Source: Sandarakinorhabdus sp. (GTDB lineage Bacteria > Pseudomonadota > Alphaproteobacteria > Sphingomonadales > Sphingomonadaceae). Taken from it: a stretch of 64,000 nt of DNA. Positions 38,214 to 50,064 of this stretch are shown here, in pieces. The stretch's first letter is position 1; each line of letters begins with the position of its first letter. The notes below the pieces were generated by a model. It did no database searches. It had not been told where the DNA came from and was given only the letters and a program-made list of their open reading frames with translations. The translations under genes were made by a program, and so were the position numbers. Location of the stretch: NCBI GenBank assembly GCA_020692215.1, contig JAIMKW010000004.1, positions 1-64,000 of the forward strand. The letters run 5' to 3'.

Positions 38214-38687
38214 CTAGGCCGCCCGCCAGTCGCCGGATTTCCCGCCGCGCTTTTCCAGCAGACGGACTCCCTCGATCATCATTGCCCGGTCGAGCGCCTT
38301 TGCCATGTCGTAAACGGTCAGCAGCGCCACTGTAACGGCCGTCAGCGCTTCCATCTCCACGCCTGTCTGGCCCGTTGTCCGTGCCTCGGCTGTGATGGTG
38401 ATGCGACCTTCGCCCAGCGCAAGATCCACCGCCAACGACGACAAGGGCAGCGGATGGCACAGTGGAATCAGCTCAGATGTGCGCTTTGCCGCCATGATTC
38501 CGGCAATCCGCGCAGTCGCCAGCACATCCCCCTTTTTGGTCGCACCCTCGGCAATGGCGGCAAGGGCCTCGGCTGACAGCCGAATATGCCCCTCCGCAAT
38601 GGCGACACGCTCGGTCGCGGCCTTGTGGCCCACATCGACCATGCGGGCAGCGCCGCTGGCATCGAGGTGGGAGAGCTTGCCGCTCAT
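38214..38687 (-). CDS. moaC: Cyclic pyranopterin monophosphate synthase
   Basis: The 157-residue enzyme acts with MoaA to make cyclic pyranopterin monophosphate, the first step of molybdenum cofactor synthesis. Signatures: [53 protein letters not shown] and [28 protein letters not shown]. It overlaps trpC by four bases and precedes moeA. Coupling of moaC and moeA to trp genes is seen in other alphaproteobacteria. Confidence 0.97.
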   Translation of the reverse strand: MSGKLSHLDASGAARMVDVGHKAATERVAIAEGHIRLSAEALAAIAEGATKKGDVLATARIAGIMAAKRTSELIPLCHPLPLSSLAVDLALGEGRITITAEARTTGQTGVEMEALTAVTVALLTVYDMAKALDRAMMIEGVRLLEKRGGKSGDWRAA

Positions 38688-39472
38688 CGGCCAGTCAGCA
38701 GCCGCCGGGTCGCCGCCTCTATGTCCTCTTCCCGCATCAGAGCTTCGCCCACCAGGAAAGTGCTGATCCCGGCGGCACCAAGGCGCTGCAGATCGGCATG
38801 ATCGGCAAGGCCGGATTCGGCAATCACGAGCCGGTCGGCGGGTACGCGCGCGGCAAGCCGTTCCGATGTTGCGATGTCGACAGCCATCGTCTTCAGATCG
38901 CGGTTGTTCACGCCGATCAGCGGTGTCTTCAGCGCCAGCGCCCTGTCGAGTTCTGAGTCGTCATGCACTTCCACCAGCACATCCAGCCCAATCTCGATTG
39001 CGTGGGCTTCGAATTCGGCAAGTCTGGTGTCGTCCAGCGCTGCGACGATCAACAGGATGGCGTCGGCCCCCAGCGCCCGGGATTCCGGCATCTGGTAGCT
39101 GTCGACAATGAAATCCTTGCGCAACGCCGGAAGATCTGCGGCGGTGCGGGCTTCGGCGAGGAACTTGTCCTTGCCCTGGAAATAGGGTTCGTCTGTCAGC
39201 ACCGACAGGCAGGTGGCTCCAGCTGTGGCATAAGCGGCGCCGATGGCGGCCGGCTGGAAATCCGCGCGGATCAGGCCGCGCGAGGGGCTGGCTTTCTTCA
39301 CTTCTGCGATCAGGCCGAAGCGATTGGCAGCGCGGGCAGCCTGAAGTGCCTTTGCAAATCCGCGTGGCGGGCCATTGGCGGCCAGGTCCAGGCTTTCAAG
39401 CGGACGCACGGCCTTGCGCGCTGCCACATGAGCGCGTTTGGCATCGAGAATGGGGGCAAGACGATCAGCCAT
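38684..39472 (-). CDS. trpC: Indole-3-glycerol phosphate synthase
   Basis: The 262-residue TIM-barrel enzyme of tryptophan synthesis has [12 protein letters not shown] (catalytic lysine), [21 protein letters not shown] (catalytic K), [27 protein letters not shown] and VIAESGL. The length is typical of a monofunctional TrpC. It follows trpD with an 11-base gap and overlaps moaC. Confidence 0.97.
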   Translation of the reverse strand: MADRLAPILDAKRAHVAARKAVRPLESLDLAANGPPRGFAKALQAARAANRFGLIAEVKKASPSRGLIRADFQPAAIGAAYATAGATCLSVLTDEPYFQGKDKFLAEARTAADLPALRKDFIVDSYQMPESRALGADAILLIVAALDDTRLAEFEAHAIEIGLDVLVEVHDDSELDRALALKTPLIGVNNRDLKTMAVDIATSERLAARVPADRLVIAESGLADHADLQRLGAAGISTFLVGEALMREEDIEAATRRLLTGR

Positions 39473-39483
39473 GGCGAGGGCCT

Positions 39484-40482
39484 CTAGCGGAACGCGATGA
39501 AACGCGCGAGGTGTTCGCGTGCCGCGCCGCTGGAAAGGGCCTCGCGCGCCATCGCAACAGCTTCAGGCCATCCCGTAGCGGCCCCGGCGAGGCGCAGCGC
39601 TGCTGCGGCATTGGCCACAACGATATCATGATAGGCAGCGTTGCCGCCGCCAGCGAACAAGGCGGTCAGCGCCCTGGCATTCTCGTCGGGCGTTCCCCCG
39701 GCGATCCCGGAACGCGGATGCGGCCCGACAGCATGCACAGAAGGGTCGAACAGCTCTTCGTGCATCTGCCCGCCATTCATCCACAAAAGCCGGCTTGGCG
39801 CGTGCACGGCGATCTCGTCCAGCCCGCCGCCGTGCACCGTCAGCATGGCATCAGCCCCCAGCGCAGTGCCTGCCTGCGCCATGGGGGCAAGCCAGGCCGG
39901 GGAAAACACCCCCACCATCTGGCGCTTTACGCCGGCCGGATTGGCGAGCGGACCGAGCAGGTTGAAAATGGTCCGTCGGCCAAGCTGGCGGCGGATCGGT
40001 GCCACCCGCGCCATGGCCGGGTGGTGCCGCTGGGCGTGCAGGAAGACGATCCCAACCGAGTCGAGGCAGGCTTCCAGCCGGTCGAACGGCAGATCGCCCT
40101 GCCACCCGAGGCTCGCCAGAACATCGGCAGCGCCGGATTGCGACGAGGCGGCGCGGTTGCCATGCTTTGCAACTGGCACCCCGCAGGCGGCGACGACGAA
40201 AGCGACAGCCGTTGAAACATTCAGCGTGTGCGCCCCGTCTCCGCCCGTTCCACAAACGTCGATTGCGCCTTCAGGGGCGTGCACCGATACCATCCTGTCG
40301 CGCAGGGCCCGGGCTGCCGCAGCGATTTCGGCAGGCGTTTCGCCCCGATCTGCCAGCCCGACCAGAAAGGCGGCGACTTCGGCATCATCAACCAGGCCAT
40401 CCATGATCCGGTCAAAGGCCATGGCTGCAGCCTCGGCGGTCAGCGGATGTGCGGGGTCGGGCAGGGCGCTTTGCGCTGTCAC
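39484..40482 (-). CDS. trpD: Anthranilate phosphoribosyltransferase
   Basis: The 332-residue enzyme transfers phosphoribose to anthranilate. It has the PRPP-binding motif [16 protein letters not shown], the stretch [19 protein letters not shown] and [35 protein letters not shown] and VHGGGLDEI. The start overlaps the trpG stop by four bases. Confidence 0.97.
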   Translation of the reverse strand: MTAQSALPDPAHPLTAEAAAMAFDRIMDGLVDDAEVAAFLVGLADRGETPAEIAAAARALRDRMVSVHAPEGAIDVCGTGGDGAHTLNVSTAVAFVVAACGVPVAKHGNRAASSQSGAADVLASLGWQGDLPFDRLEACLDSVGIVFLHAQRHHPAMARVAPIRRQLGRRTIFNLLGPLANPAGVKRQMVGVFSPAWLAPMAQAGTALGADAMLTVHGGGLDEIAVHAPSRLLWMNGGQMHEELFDPSVHAVGPHPRSGIAGGTPDENARALTALFAGGGNAAYHDIVVANAAAALRLAGAATGWPEAVAMAREALSSGAAREHLARFIAFR

Positions 40483-41084
40483 GCCGTCAGCCCCTCGGGC
40501 GTGCGGTGCGCGATGCCCGCAATGTCCAGGAAATTGGCGATCAGCGCATGGCCGTGCTCGGTTGCGATCGATTCCGGGTGAAACTGCACGCCGTGCAGGG
40601 GAAGCGTCTTGTGCTGCAGGCCCATGATGATGCCGTCTTCGGTTTCAGCCGTAATCTCCAGCACGGGCGGCAGGGTGGTGCGGTCCACGATCAGGCTGTG
40701 GTAGCGGGTGGCGGTGAACGGGCTGGGCAGTCCGGCGAAGACGGATTGGCCCCGATGATGGATCGGCGATGTCTTGCCGTGCATAAGGGTTGGCGCGCGC
40801 ACCACCCGGCCCTGGAACGCCTGCCCCAGCGCTTGATGGCCAAGGCATACGCCCAACAGCGGCATCCGGGCTTGGGCTGCTGCGCCGATCAGGTCGAGGC
40901 AGATCCCGGCTTCGTTGGGGGTGCAGGGGCCGGGCGACAGCAGGATTGCCTGCGGCGCCATCGCCATGGCGTCTGCTGCGGAAAGCGCATCATTGCGGCG
41001 CACCACCACCTCTGGCCCCAGCTCCATCAGATAATGGACAAGGTTGAAGGTGAAGCTATCGTAATTGTCGATGACAAGGATCAT
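40479..41084 (-). CDS. trpG: Anthranilate synthase component II (glutamine amidotransferase)
   Basis: The 201-residue class I glutamine amidotransferase starts [18 protein letters not shown], has the oxyanion region [13 protein letters not shown], nucleophile elbow [13 protein letters not shown], and the His/Glu pair in [14 protein letters not shown]. It supplies ammonia to TrpE, or to PabB in p-aminobenzoate synthesis. TrpE is not in this window; tpiA occupies the place just upstream. Its coupling to trpD argues for a tryptophan role. Confidence 0.93.
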   Translation of the reverse strand: MILVIDNYDSFTFNLVHYLMELGPEVVVRRNDALSAADAMAMAPQAILLSPGPCTPNEAGICLDLIGAAAQARMPLLGVCLGHQALGQAFQGRVVRAPTLMHGKTSPIHHRGQSVFAGLPSPFTATRYHSLIVDRTTLPPVLEITAETEDGIIMGLQHKTLPLHGVQFHPESIATEHGHALIANFLDIAGIAHRTPEGLTA

Positions 41085-41097
41085 GCTGTTGCCCCGA

Positions 41098-41841
41098 TCA
41101 TGCCGCAGCGCCCGCGATTGCCAGGAAATCGCCCGCCTTCAGGCTTGCCCCGCCCACCAGCGCGCCATCGACATGGGGAACCGCCAGCAACTCCGCTGCG
41201 TTTGAGGGCTTCACCGATCCGCCATAGAGCAAACGGAACCCTGCCCCCATTCGCCCGGCAATGGCGGCATGCACTTCGGCGACCTGCGCGGTTGTCGGTG
41301 TGTGGCCGGTGCCGATCGCCCAGACAGGCTCATAGGCGATCACAAGCCCCTCGGGCACTGAGTCTGTCGGCACCGACCCTTCCAGCTGGCGGGAAATCAC
41401 ATCAAGCGTCTGCCCGCTATCGCGCTGTTCCAGCGATTCGCCGACGCACAGGATGGCGATGCATCCCGCGCGTGCGACCGCCTCGGCCTTCCGGCGCACC
41501 ATCGAATCCGTCTCGCCATGGTCTGCTCGCCGCTCCGAATGGCCGACGATGATGTGGCTCGCGCCGGCGTCGGCCAGCATCTCGGCCGAAATATCCCCGG
41601 TGTGGGCGCCGCTTTGTGCCCAGTGGCAATCCTGCGCGCCGATGCGGACATGGGACGCGCTGGCCCGGCGGGCAAAGCTGGCAACCAGCGTGGCAGGCGG
41701 GCACAGCAGCAGTTCCGCGCCGGCCGGGGGAGCGGCCGCCAAAAGCAGGTCCAGCTCGGCGACGCTGACCTTCAGCCCGTTCATCTTCCAGTTGCCGGCG
41801 ATCAGTCTGGAAGTCGGCAGCTTGGTGGCAGGCGGTTTCAT
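41098..41841 (-). CDS. tpiA: Triosephosphate isomerase
   Basis: The 247-residue TIM-barrel enzyme interconverts dihydroxyacetone phosphate and glyceraldehyde 3-phosphate. Motifs: GNWKMNG (catalytic lysine), IVGHSERR (catalytic histidine), [11 protein letters not shown] (catalytic glutamate) and [16 protein letters not shown] (phosphate loop). It is 13 bases upstream of trpG and may head the operon. It is divergent from the M48 protease gene across about 88 bases. Confidence 0.97.
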   Translation of the reverse strand: MKPPATKLPTSRLIAGNWKMNGLKVSVAELDLLLAAAPPAGAELLLCPPATLVASFARRASASHVRIGAQDCHWAQSGAHTGDISAEMLADAGASHIIVGHSERRADHGETDSMVRRKAEAVARAGCIAILCVGESLEQRDSGQTLDVISRQLEGSVPTDSVPEGLVIAYEPVWAIGTGHTPTTAQVAEVHAAIAGRMGAGFRLLYGGSVKPSNAAELLAVPHVDGALVGGASLKAGDFLAIAGAAA

Positions 41842-41929
41842 GATAGGGTCTCAGCCTCGTTCAGGCAGGGGAAAGCCATTCCTCTAGACAGGGCGGTGAT
41901 GCAACGGCAACCCGTGTAGGACGCAGTTT

Positions 41930-43321
41930 ATGCCAAGGTCCCGCGCCTTTCTCGCCGTATCGGCTCTTTGCCTGCTCGTTCTGGCCCAGATCATGGCGCC
42001 TGCCGCGCGTGCCCAGTCCATCCTGCGCGATGCTGAAACCGAACAGTTCCTGCGCGATATTGGCACCCCGCTGATGGAAGCAGCCGGGCTTGATCCGCGC
42101 GCCGTGACGGTCGGCCTGATCTGGGACCCGGCGATCAATGCGTTCGCCACGCTTGGCCAGCAGGTTTACTTCTATTCCGGCCTTATCGTCGCGGCCGATG
42201 ATGTGCTGGAAGTTCAGGGGGTTCTTGCCCACGAACTCGGCCATGTGGCCGGTGGCCATGCGGTTCGCTTCAACGAAGGCGTGGCACCTGCCTCCAACAT
42301 TTCGATCCTGTCGCTGGTGGTTGGCGCTGCGCTGATTGCGGCCGGCGCCGGCGATGCCGGCATGGCGGCGATGATGGCCGGCCAGCAGGCAGCGCAAGGG
42401 AAATTCCTCGCCTTCAGCCGCGAGCAGGAAAGCCGGACCGATCAGGCCGGTGCACAGTTTCTGGAAAAGGCGGGCGTCGACGGCTCCGGCATGATCAGCT
42501 TTTTCCGCCAGCTCCAGGGCGAGGAATATCGTCTCGCCATCCCGCAGGACAATGCCTACAACCGAACCCACCCCCTTTCGGGCGAGCGGATATCCCAGCT
42601 GCAGGATGTGCTGGAGCGTTCACCACATTGGAAAAAGGGCGCTGATCCAGTGCTGCAGGCACGCTACCAGCGGATCCGCGCCAAGCTGATCGGCTATGTT
42701 TCGGAGCCCAGGGCAACGCTGAAGGCCTATCCCCTGACAGACGGGTCTGCCCCGGCCCGGATCGCGCGCGCCTACGCTTTTCACAAGCTCGCCGAAGACG
42801 AAAAGGCGATCGCAGAACTTGATGCGTTGATCGCCAGGACTCCGAACGACCCCTATCTTCTGGAAATGAAGGGCCAGGTGCTGCTGGAATCAGGGCGTGT
42901 GAAGGACGCGCTGCCGCCGTTGCGCGAAGCTGTGGCCCTTTCCGGCGGCAACCCGCTGATTGCGTCGATGCTGGGCCATGCGCTGGTTCAGGCCGGTGAA
43001 AGGGACGGCAATGCCGAAACCTTTGCCGAGGCCGAACAGGTGCTGCGGACATCACTGGCGCGGGACAACCAGAACCCCTTCGGCTGGCTGCAACTGGAAA
43101 CGGTTTATGAACGGCGTGGAGACAAGCCGCGGCTGGCCCTTGCAACAGCCGAGCGCCTGAATGTCAGCCGGGGGGATCCGCGCGCTGCGCTGAACGCGGC
43201 GACTGTTGCATCACAAGGTCTGCCCCGCGATACGCCCGAGTGGCTGCGGGCACAGGATATCGTGATGACATCAAGGAATCAGGTGGAAGACATGAAGAAG
43301 ACCAGGCGCAGTGGCCGCTGA
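41930..43321 (+). CDS. Periplasmic M48 metalloprotease with TPR-like C-terminus
   Basis: The 463-residue protein has a signal peptide (APAARAQ). The zinc site is HELGH (H101, E102, H105) with the third ligand E167 in ESRTDQAG. A hydrophobic loop (ISILSLVVGAALIAAGAGDAGMAAMMAG) follows the active site. The C-terminal half (about 270-460) is helical and TPR-like, including KAYPLTDGSAPARIARAYAFHKLAEDEKAIAELDALIARTPNDPYLLEMKGQVLLESG. The layout matches BepA/YfgC, which handles outer-membrane protein assembly and quality control. The next gene, a DsbA-like protein, overlaps it by 11 bases. Confidence 0.88.
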   Translation: MPRSRAFLAVSALCLLVLAQIMAPAARAQSILRDAETEQFLRDIGTPLMEAAGLDPRAVTVGLIWDPAINAFATLGQQVYFYSGLIVAADDVLEVQGVLAHELGHVAGGHAVRFNEGVAPASNISILSLVVGAALIAAGAGDAGMAAMMAGQQAAQGKFLAFSREQESRTDQAGAQFLEKAGVDGSGMISFFRQLQGEEYRLAIPQDNAYNRTHPLSGERISQLQDVLERSPHWKKGADPVLQARYQRIRAKLIGYVSEPRATLKAYPLTDGSAPARIARAYAFHKLAEDEKAIAELDALIARTPNDPYLLEMKGQVLLESGRVKDALPPLREAVALSGGNPLIASMLGHALVQAGERDGNAETFAEAEQVLRTSLARDNQNPFGWLQLETVYERRGDKPRLALATAERLNVSRGDPRAALNAATVASQGLPRDTPEWLRAQDIVMTSRNQVEDMKKTRRSGR

Positions 43322-44126
43322 TCCCGGCCACGGTCAGCCTGGGGAAGGCTGGCCTCGCAGCGCGCGCAAGGCGGCCCACTGGGGCTGGTGGGCCGGCGGC
43401 CTGTTTGCCGGCGTCGCCCTGGCATCGCTTGCCTATGTCGTTGTCGGCATCCAGGGCGGCACTGCGGCCCAGCCTTCCGACCGCAAGGCGATCGAGGCGA
43501 TTGTCAGGGAGACGATCCTGGCGAACCCCGAGCTGATCCCCGAAGCCATCAACCGTCTGCAACAGCGCGAAGTGGAAAAGCTGCTCGCATCCAACCGGGA
43601 TGCCATCGAGGCGCCCTTTTCCGGGGCCTGGGCCGGTGCGCGCGATGGCGATGTTGTTCTTGTCGAGTTTTTCGATTTCAACTGCCCCTTCTGTCGCCAG
43701 TCGGCGAAAGACGTCGACCGGCTGCTGGCGGAGGACAAGGCTCTGAAAGTCGTGTTCCGCGACATGCCGGTTCTGGGCCCCGAAAGTGAACGCTTCGCGA
43801 TGGCCAGCCTTTCAGCAGCACGGCAGAGCCGTTACCGCAAATTCTACAACACGGTCTTTTCCGGCCAGGGCGCGCTCAACCAGGAACGGCTGATCCGCGA
43901 CGTTCGCACCGCCCGGCTGGATGAAGCAAAGGTCGCGCAGGACCTGAACGACAAGGCCTTGCGTGCAGAAGTCGAGAAGAACATCGGCCTTGGCCGCGCA
44001 CTGGGGCTGACGGGAACGCCGAGTTATGTGGTGGGCAACCAGATCCTGTCTGGCGCGGTCGGCTATGAAGGGCTGAAGCAGGCCGTGGCAGATGCCCGCA
44101 AGGCGGGGAGCGTCAGCAACAGGTAG
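43311..44126 (+). CDS. DsbA-family thiol:disulfide oxidoreductase, membrane anchored
   Basis: The 271-residue protein has an N-terminal transmembrane helix (WGWWAGGLFAGVALASLAYVVVGI), a helical segment (residues about 60-100) and a thioredoxin/DsbA domain with the redox site C125-P-F-C128 and the cis-proline loop GLTGTPSYVVGNQILSGAVGYEGL. It resembles the ScsC/BcsDsbA-like group of alphaproteobacteria. It probably oxidises or isomerises disulfides in the periplasm. The GTG start at 43311 lies inside the protease gene, so the two are probably translationally coupled. Confidence 0.85.
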   Translation: MAADPGHGQPGEGWPRSARKAAHWGWWAGGLFAGVALASLAYVVVGIQGGTAAQPSDRKAIEAIVRETILANPELIPEAINRLQQREVEKLLASNRDAIEAPFSGAWAGARDGDVVLVEFFDFNCPFCRQSAKDVDRLLAEDKALKVVFRDMPVLGPESERFAMASLSAARQSRYRKFYNTVFSGQGALNQERLIRDVRTARLDEAKVAQDLNDKALRAEVEKNIGLGRALGLTGTPSYVVGNQILSGAVGYEGLKQAVADARKAGSVSNR

Positions 44127-44188
44127 GCGCTTCTGTCCTACATCAGTAAAATACCATATCGGATACTTCTTTCTCAGGAGAAATGCCG

Positions 44189-44602
44189 ATGTGGAAATTT
44201 GCTTTGCCCTTTTTCATGCTGGGAGGCTGCGCCACCCTGCCGGCCCCGGCAGACGGTGGCTCTGTGCAGGTGCAAGCGCTTGTCGCCCGATCCGAAGCGC
44301 AACTGCGCGGGCTGGTTGCAGGGTTGCACGATTCTGCCGGTGATCAGACGATTGCATCTGTCGCTGCCAGCGTCGATCTTGCCCGCATTGCGGTTGCCGG
44401 CCAAGCCGCAGTCGGCGTGGGCAGTTCCTCAGGGGCGGAGGTTGCCGGGTTGGTCGCACTGGGGGTGACGCTGGCCTATTGCCGCGACGGTATCGACCGG
44501 ATCGAGCACAAGCTGCCAGACCGCGAAGCCGCCATCCGCCTCGCCCGCGGCGAATATGCCCTTTTGTGCCTTGCGCCGCTTTCGGTGCTGGCCGTGCGCT
44601 GA
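44189..44602 (+). CDS. Small putative lipoprotein, unknown function
   Basis: The 137-residue product begins MWKFALPFFMLGGC, a short lipoprotein signal with Cys14 as the lipid site. The rest is alanine-rich and mostly helical, with a hydrophobic stretch (GAEVAGLVALGVTLAYC). The ATG at 44189 has AGGAG exactly eight bases upstream; ATG 44183 would leave only two bases. I do not recognise a family. The stop codon lies inside the first copy of a short direct repeat. It stands alone between the DsbA-like gene and rpsD. Confidence 0.6.
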   Translation: MWKFALPFFMLGGCATLPAPADGGSVQVQALVARSEAQLRGLVAGLHDSAGDQTIASVAASVDLARIAVAGQAAVGVGSSSGAEVAGLVALGVTLAYCRDGIDRIEHKLPDREAAIRLARGEYALLCLAPLSVLAVR

Positions 44603-44660
44603 AGCGCACAATCATAAACGGGCGCTGAAGCGCACAAACGCACAGGGGCACTGAAGCCCA
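44596..44660. repeat. Short tandem repeat, period 26, after the small lipoprotein gene
   Basis: GCGCTGAAGCGCACAA occurs exactly at 44596-44611 and 44622-44637, and a degenerate third copy GGCACTGAAGCCCA is at 44647-44660. The period is about 25-26 bases. The first copy carries the stop codon of the lipoprotein gene. The repeat ends just before the bidirectional terminator. Confidence 0.8.
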
Positions 44661-44663
44661 TAC

Positions 44664-44697
44664 AAAAAGGGCGGGGAACTGCTCCCCGCCCCTTTTT
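44664..44697. terminator. Bidirectional terminator between the lipoprotein gene and rpsD
   Basis: The stem GGGCGGGGA / TCCCCGCCC (44669-44677 with 44683-44691) with the loop ACTGC is flanked by AAAAA on the left and TTTTT on the right. It therefore has a T-run on either strand and can end both converging genes. Confidence 0.9.
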
Positions 44698-44715
44698 ATC
44701 TCTGAAAACTCTGGT

Positions 44716-45327
44716 TTAGCGGCTGTAGAACTCGACCACGAGGTTCGGTTCCATCTTCACCGGATAGGGGACTTCATCCAGCGTCGGCACGCGAACATAG
44801 CTGGCCTTGAACCCATCGACAGCGACATATTCGGGAATGTCCCGCTCGGACGATTGGGTGGCTTCGATGACCAGTGCCATCCCGCGGCCCTTTTCCGAAA
44901 TCTCGATCACATCGCCCGGCTTCACCAGAGCAGATGCGATGTTGCACTTGCGGCCGTTCACCAGCACATGGCCGTGGTTCACGATCTGGCGGGCAGCGAA
45001 CACCGTGGGGGCGAATTTGGCGCGATAGATCACGATCCCCAGCCGGCGTTCCAGAAGGCCGATCAGGTTCTGCGAGGTATCCCCCTTCACGCGGACCGCT
45101 TCGGCATAAACCTTGCGGAACTGCTTTTCGGTTACGTCGCCGTAATAGCCCTTGAGCTTCTGCTTGGCGCGCAACTGAATGCCGAAATCCGACACCTTGC
45201 TCTTGCGCCGCTGGCCGTGCTGACCGGGGCCATATTCGCGCCGGTTGATGGGGCTCTTGGGACGGCCCCACACATTTTCGCCCATGCGGCGATCGAGCTT
45301 GTACTTGGCGCTGGAGCGCTTTGACAT
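44716..45327 (-). CDS. rpsD: 30S ribosomal protein S4
   Basis: The 203-residue protein begins [39 protein letters not shown], typical of alphaproteobacterial S4. The S4 RNA-binding domain has [41 protein letters not shown]. The conserved ending LVVEFYSR is complete. S4 binds 16S rRNA early in 30S assembly. The ATG at 45327 follows AAGGA; the frame extends 40 codons further upstream without family similarity. The gene is alone, as is common in this class. Confidence 0.98.
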   Translation of the reverse strand: MSKRSSAKYKLDRRMGENVWGRPKSPINRREYGPGQHGQRRKSKVSDFGIQLRAKQKLKGYYGDVTEKQFRKVYAEAVRVKGDTSQNLIGLLERRLGIVIYRAKFAPTVFAARQIVNHGHVLVNGRKCNIASALVKPGDVIEISEKGRGMALVIEATQSSERDIPEYVAVDGFKASYVRVPTLDEVPYPVKMEPNLVVEFYSR

Positions 45328-45622
45328 CTGTTCATCCTTCGCTGGCCCCGGCAGGATTGCCGAAGGCACGGCCCGTGATTCGTTGGAATCAGGAGCAAGC
45401 CCGGGTTCGCGCGACAATTCCGGTTTATGGGACGATTGCCGGGCCACCGCTTCACCGAGCGTGCGGGGCCGAATGCGAAGCGCGCTCCTTAGCGCCGGGC
45501 CGGTGAACGGTCAAGCTGTGCGGGCTGCCCAGGGGCTGAAATCCTTGACCTTCGGCATTGGCGAGGCTATCAGCCCGCCTCCCCGGACATTTGCGCCGGC
45601 CCCCGGATATGAAGAGACCTTG

Positions 45623-45964
45623 ATGGCACGCGTTACCGTCGAAGATTGCATCGAAAAGGTTCCGAACCGCTTTGAGCTGGTTCTGCTCGCCGGCCAGCGT
45701 GCACGCCAGATCTCCGGCGGCGCTGAAATCACTGTCGACCGGGACCGCGATAAAAACCCCGTTGTCGCACTGCGCGAAATCGCCGACTCCACCGTCGCTC
45801 CGGAATCGCTGCAGGAAAAGATCATTCTCGATCTGCAGAAAGTGCATATCGACGAGGATGATGTGGCCGACGAAGTCGGTTCGCTGGCAGCCTCGGCAGA
45901 AGCCCTGCGCCTGACCGCTGCTGCGCCGCCCAGAAATCAGAACCTCGGCCCCGACTACGAGTAA
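45623..45964 (+). CDS. rpoZ: RNA polymerase omega subunit
   Basis: The 113-residue protein begins [33 protein letters not shown] and contains [17 protein letters not shown], the standard omega signature. It stabilises the beta-prime subunit of RNA polymerase and forms part of a ppGpp site. About 295 bases separate it from the divergent rpsD; both promoters must lie there. In many proteobacteria the rsh/spoT gene follows directly; here two unknown genes come between. Confidence 0.96.
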   Translation: MARVTVEDCIEKVPNRFELVLLAGQRARQISGGAEITVDRDRDKNPVVALREIADSTVAPESLQEKIILDLQKVHIDEDDVADEVGSLAASAEALRLTAAAPPRNQNLGPDYE

Positions 45965-46008
45965 GCCGATAGACTCGTTCCGATCCGACGACCCGGAAGG
46001 AGTGAGAC

Positions 46009-47046
46009 TTGGCGGTCAGTAGGTCTGGAGCGAAACCCGGCAGGTCCTTCCGCAACCTGGCCATCCTGTCCGGCGTGCTGGGCCTGCTGTTTGCGTCGCC
46101 CTTCGGGCAGATCATTTACGTTGCCGGAATGATCTCGGTGATCGGCATTCCGATCGCCTTACTTGCCGAGGCGATACCGACGCTCGCGATCGTGATTGTG
46201 ACCGGGTACCTGCTGTGGCGCTTCGTTCCCCCGTTTCGCGGGAGGACGCCGGTGGCAGCACTGGCTGCTGCCAGCGCGCTCCTCCTGATCATTCCCCCGC
46301 TGCACAACGCTGAAATCGAGGCGCAGGTCGCGAATCTCAAAAGCGGAGATGTGGGGCCTGCGGCCGTGCCCAGTGAAATCCCGCTCGATGCGAGGCAGAC
46401 GCTGGCGCTGCTCTCCCTCCGGGGGCGCTCATCGCTTTGCGACCAGGTCTGCCTTCATATCCTTATGAGCGGGCAGGCCGCCCGGGTGCTAATGGCGACC
46501 CTGAAGGACGGCGAGGCGGCGCCGGTTCCGGCAATGCGGGCCAACGGCTACACCCTGGAGCGCCGCGCAGAATGCCCCGAGCCCGCAATTCGTGGCGCCG
46601 GCGCCCGGCCGCATGGGCGGAACTTCCACGAGAAGACCGAAGGTACGATTTCGGGCCGCTATGCAACCATGCTGGACGAGGGCTATTGCCTTGTTGCAAC
46701 CGAGGCGACCCTTGACGACGCCGACCTGGCGTTGCTGGCCATCCGCACGCGCGATTTCTCCCCGCCGTCGACGATCTCGCCCATCAGCGCTGAAACGAGG
46801 GCAAGCCGTGCCGGCATATATGGAGGCACTGCGCAGGGCGCGCTTGTGCCGATATGGCAGCAGACGTCCGTCTCCTACAGCCTGCTGAAGCCGGTTCTGC
46901 GGTCGAAGATCAAGGTGCCCGCCGGGTTGAGCGGGGCATCGACCGGGTGGTGGCGAGACGACATCAAGTCGGATCAGCCCGAATTTCAAAGCCTGGCTGA
47001 CCTCATGCGTGCTGTCGGGTTCAGCCTTCCATTGGAAGTGCGGTAG
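46009..47046 (+). CDS. Hypothetical membrane protein (unknown family)
   Basis: The predicted product is 345 residues. It has a basic N-terminus, then three transmembrane helices (LAILSGVLGLLFASPFGQIIYVAGMISVIGIPIALL, IVIVTGYLLWRF, VAALAAASALLLIIPPL), then a soluble domain of about 240 residues with several cysteines (SSLCDQVCLHILM, RRAECPE, DEGYCLV). I recognise no family. The start is a TTG, well supported by GGAAGGAG six bases upstream. It is followed after 5 bases by a second unknown membrane protein, and the pair separates rpoZ from rsh. Confidence 0.7.
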   Translation: MAVSRSGAKPGRSFRNLAILSGVLGLLFASPFGQIIYVAGMISVIGIPIALLAEAIPTLAIVIVTGYLLWRFVPPFRGRTPVAALAAASALLLIIPPLHNAEIEAQVANLKSGDVGPAAVPSEIPLDARQTLALLSLRGRSSLCDQVCLHILMSGQAARVLMATLKDGEAAPVPAMRANGYTLERRAECPEPAIRGAGARPHGRNFHEKTEGTISGRYATMLDEGYCLVATEATLDDADLALLAIRTRDFSPPSTISPISAETRASRAGIYGGTAQGALVPIWQQTSVSYSLLKPVLRSKIKVPAGLSGASTGWWRDDIKSDQPEFQSLADLMRAVGFSLPLEVR

Positions 47047-47051
47047 AGTCG

Positions 47052-47735
47052 TTGGAAGCACCTTCGCTCTTCGGGTCCATAGCTGCCCTGGTGGTGTTAA
47101 CCATAGCCGTTCTCGTCGGCTTCTATCGGGCCGGGCGCATCAAAAGACGTCGCGAGCTCGTTCTGGCGGCAGCGGTCATTGTCGGCGTCGGCATCTTCTT
47201 CGGCCGGATGGAGAACAGTTCGAACGCTAAAGCCGAAATCCTTGTCGCGACACTGTTCGGGCTGGAGCCCCAAACAGACCATGTGGTCTTCCGGGCCAGG
47301 GGCTCCAAGGGAGCGCCCACCTTGAAGATCGACGCAATCTACGAGCTTCCACCCGAGACGTTCGAGAGTCTGAAAAGTCGTGAACCTTCGTTGGAACCCC
47401 CCGTTTCGTTCCGATATTGGGTTGGTGGCTGGAACACCCTCACCGTCGATCGGTTCAAGGTGGCGGCCGGCGCTCTGGAGTGGCGCGACCTGCCCAGGAC
47501 TTACCGCACTGCCGACTATTACCATGCTGAAAGGGGCCATTATTCGCGGCAGCGAACCCCGGACGAGCGGGACATGTCAGGGCAGTTTGTCTGCGCGTTC
47601 ATATCGGTGGAGCGAGAGTCTGGCCCTTACGACGTTGTTCCTTGCAGCACCCTCGGCAGGGCAAGGCCTGCGGGGATTACGATCCTTGGTGTGTTGAACG
47701 AGAAGGACAACACGCTGCATGTCATGATCGAGTGA
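47052..47735 (+). CDS. Hypothetical membrane-anchored protein (unknown family)
   Basis: The predicted product is 227 residues with two N-terminal helices (LFGSIAALVVLTIAVLVGFY and LVLAAAVIVGVGIFFG) and a soluble C-terminal domain of about 165 residues (FRYWVGGWNTLTVDRFKVAAGALEWRDLPRTY). No family is recognised. The start appears to be TTG at 47052, which would be the second TTG start in a row. Spacing from the preceding gene is 5 bases, so the two are probably co-expressed and may work together. Confidence 0.62.
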   Translation: MEAPSLFGSIAALVVLTIAVLVGFYRAGRIKRRRELVLAAAVIVGVGIFFGRMENSSNAKAEILVATLFGLEPQTDHVVFRARGSKGAPTLKIDAIYELPPETFESLKSREPSLEPPVSFRYWVGGWNTLTVDRFKVAAGALEWRDLPRTYRTADYYHAERGHYSRQRTPDERDMSGQFVCAFISVERESGPYDVVPCSTLGRARPAGITILGVLNEKDNTLHVMIE

Positions 47736-47847
47736 ACGGCCGGCGGAATGGCGGTCGACCGCTGCCGCCGGACGCAAGCGCATTGCAAGAAAGGTCGCGA
47801 CAAGATTCTTCTGTTCTTCCGAGCCCCTTCTACCATAGTTGAGCGCG

Positions 47848-49977
<2,130 letters not shown>

Positions 49978-50064
49978 CCCGATCTGGGCCGCTGCATCTT
50001 TTCCGGGCCACGAATTTCTGGCACGGGGCTGCGCCATTTCCAAACTGCACAAAGGGGGATTTTG

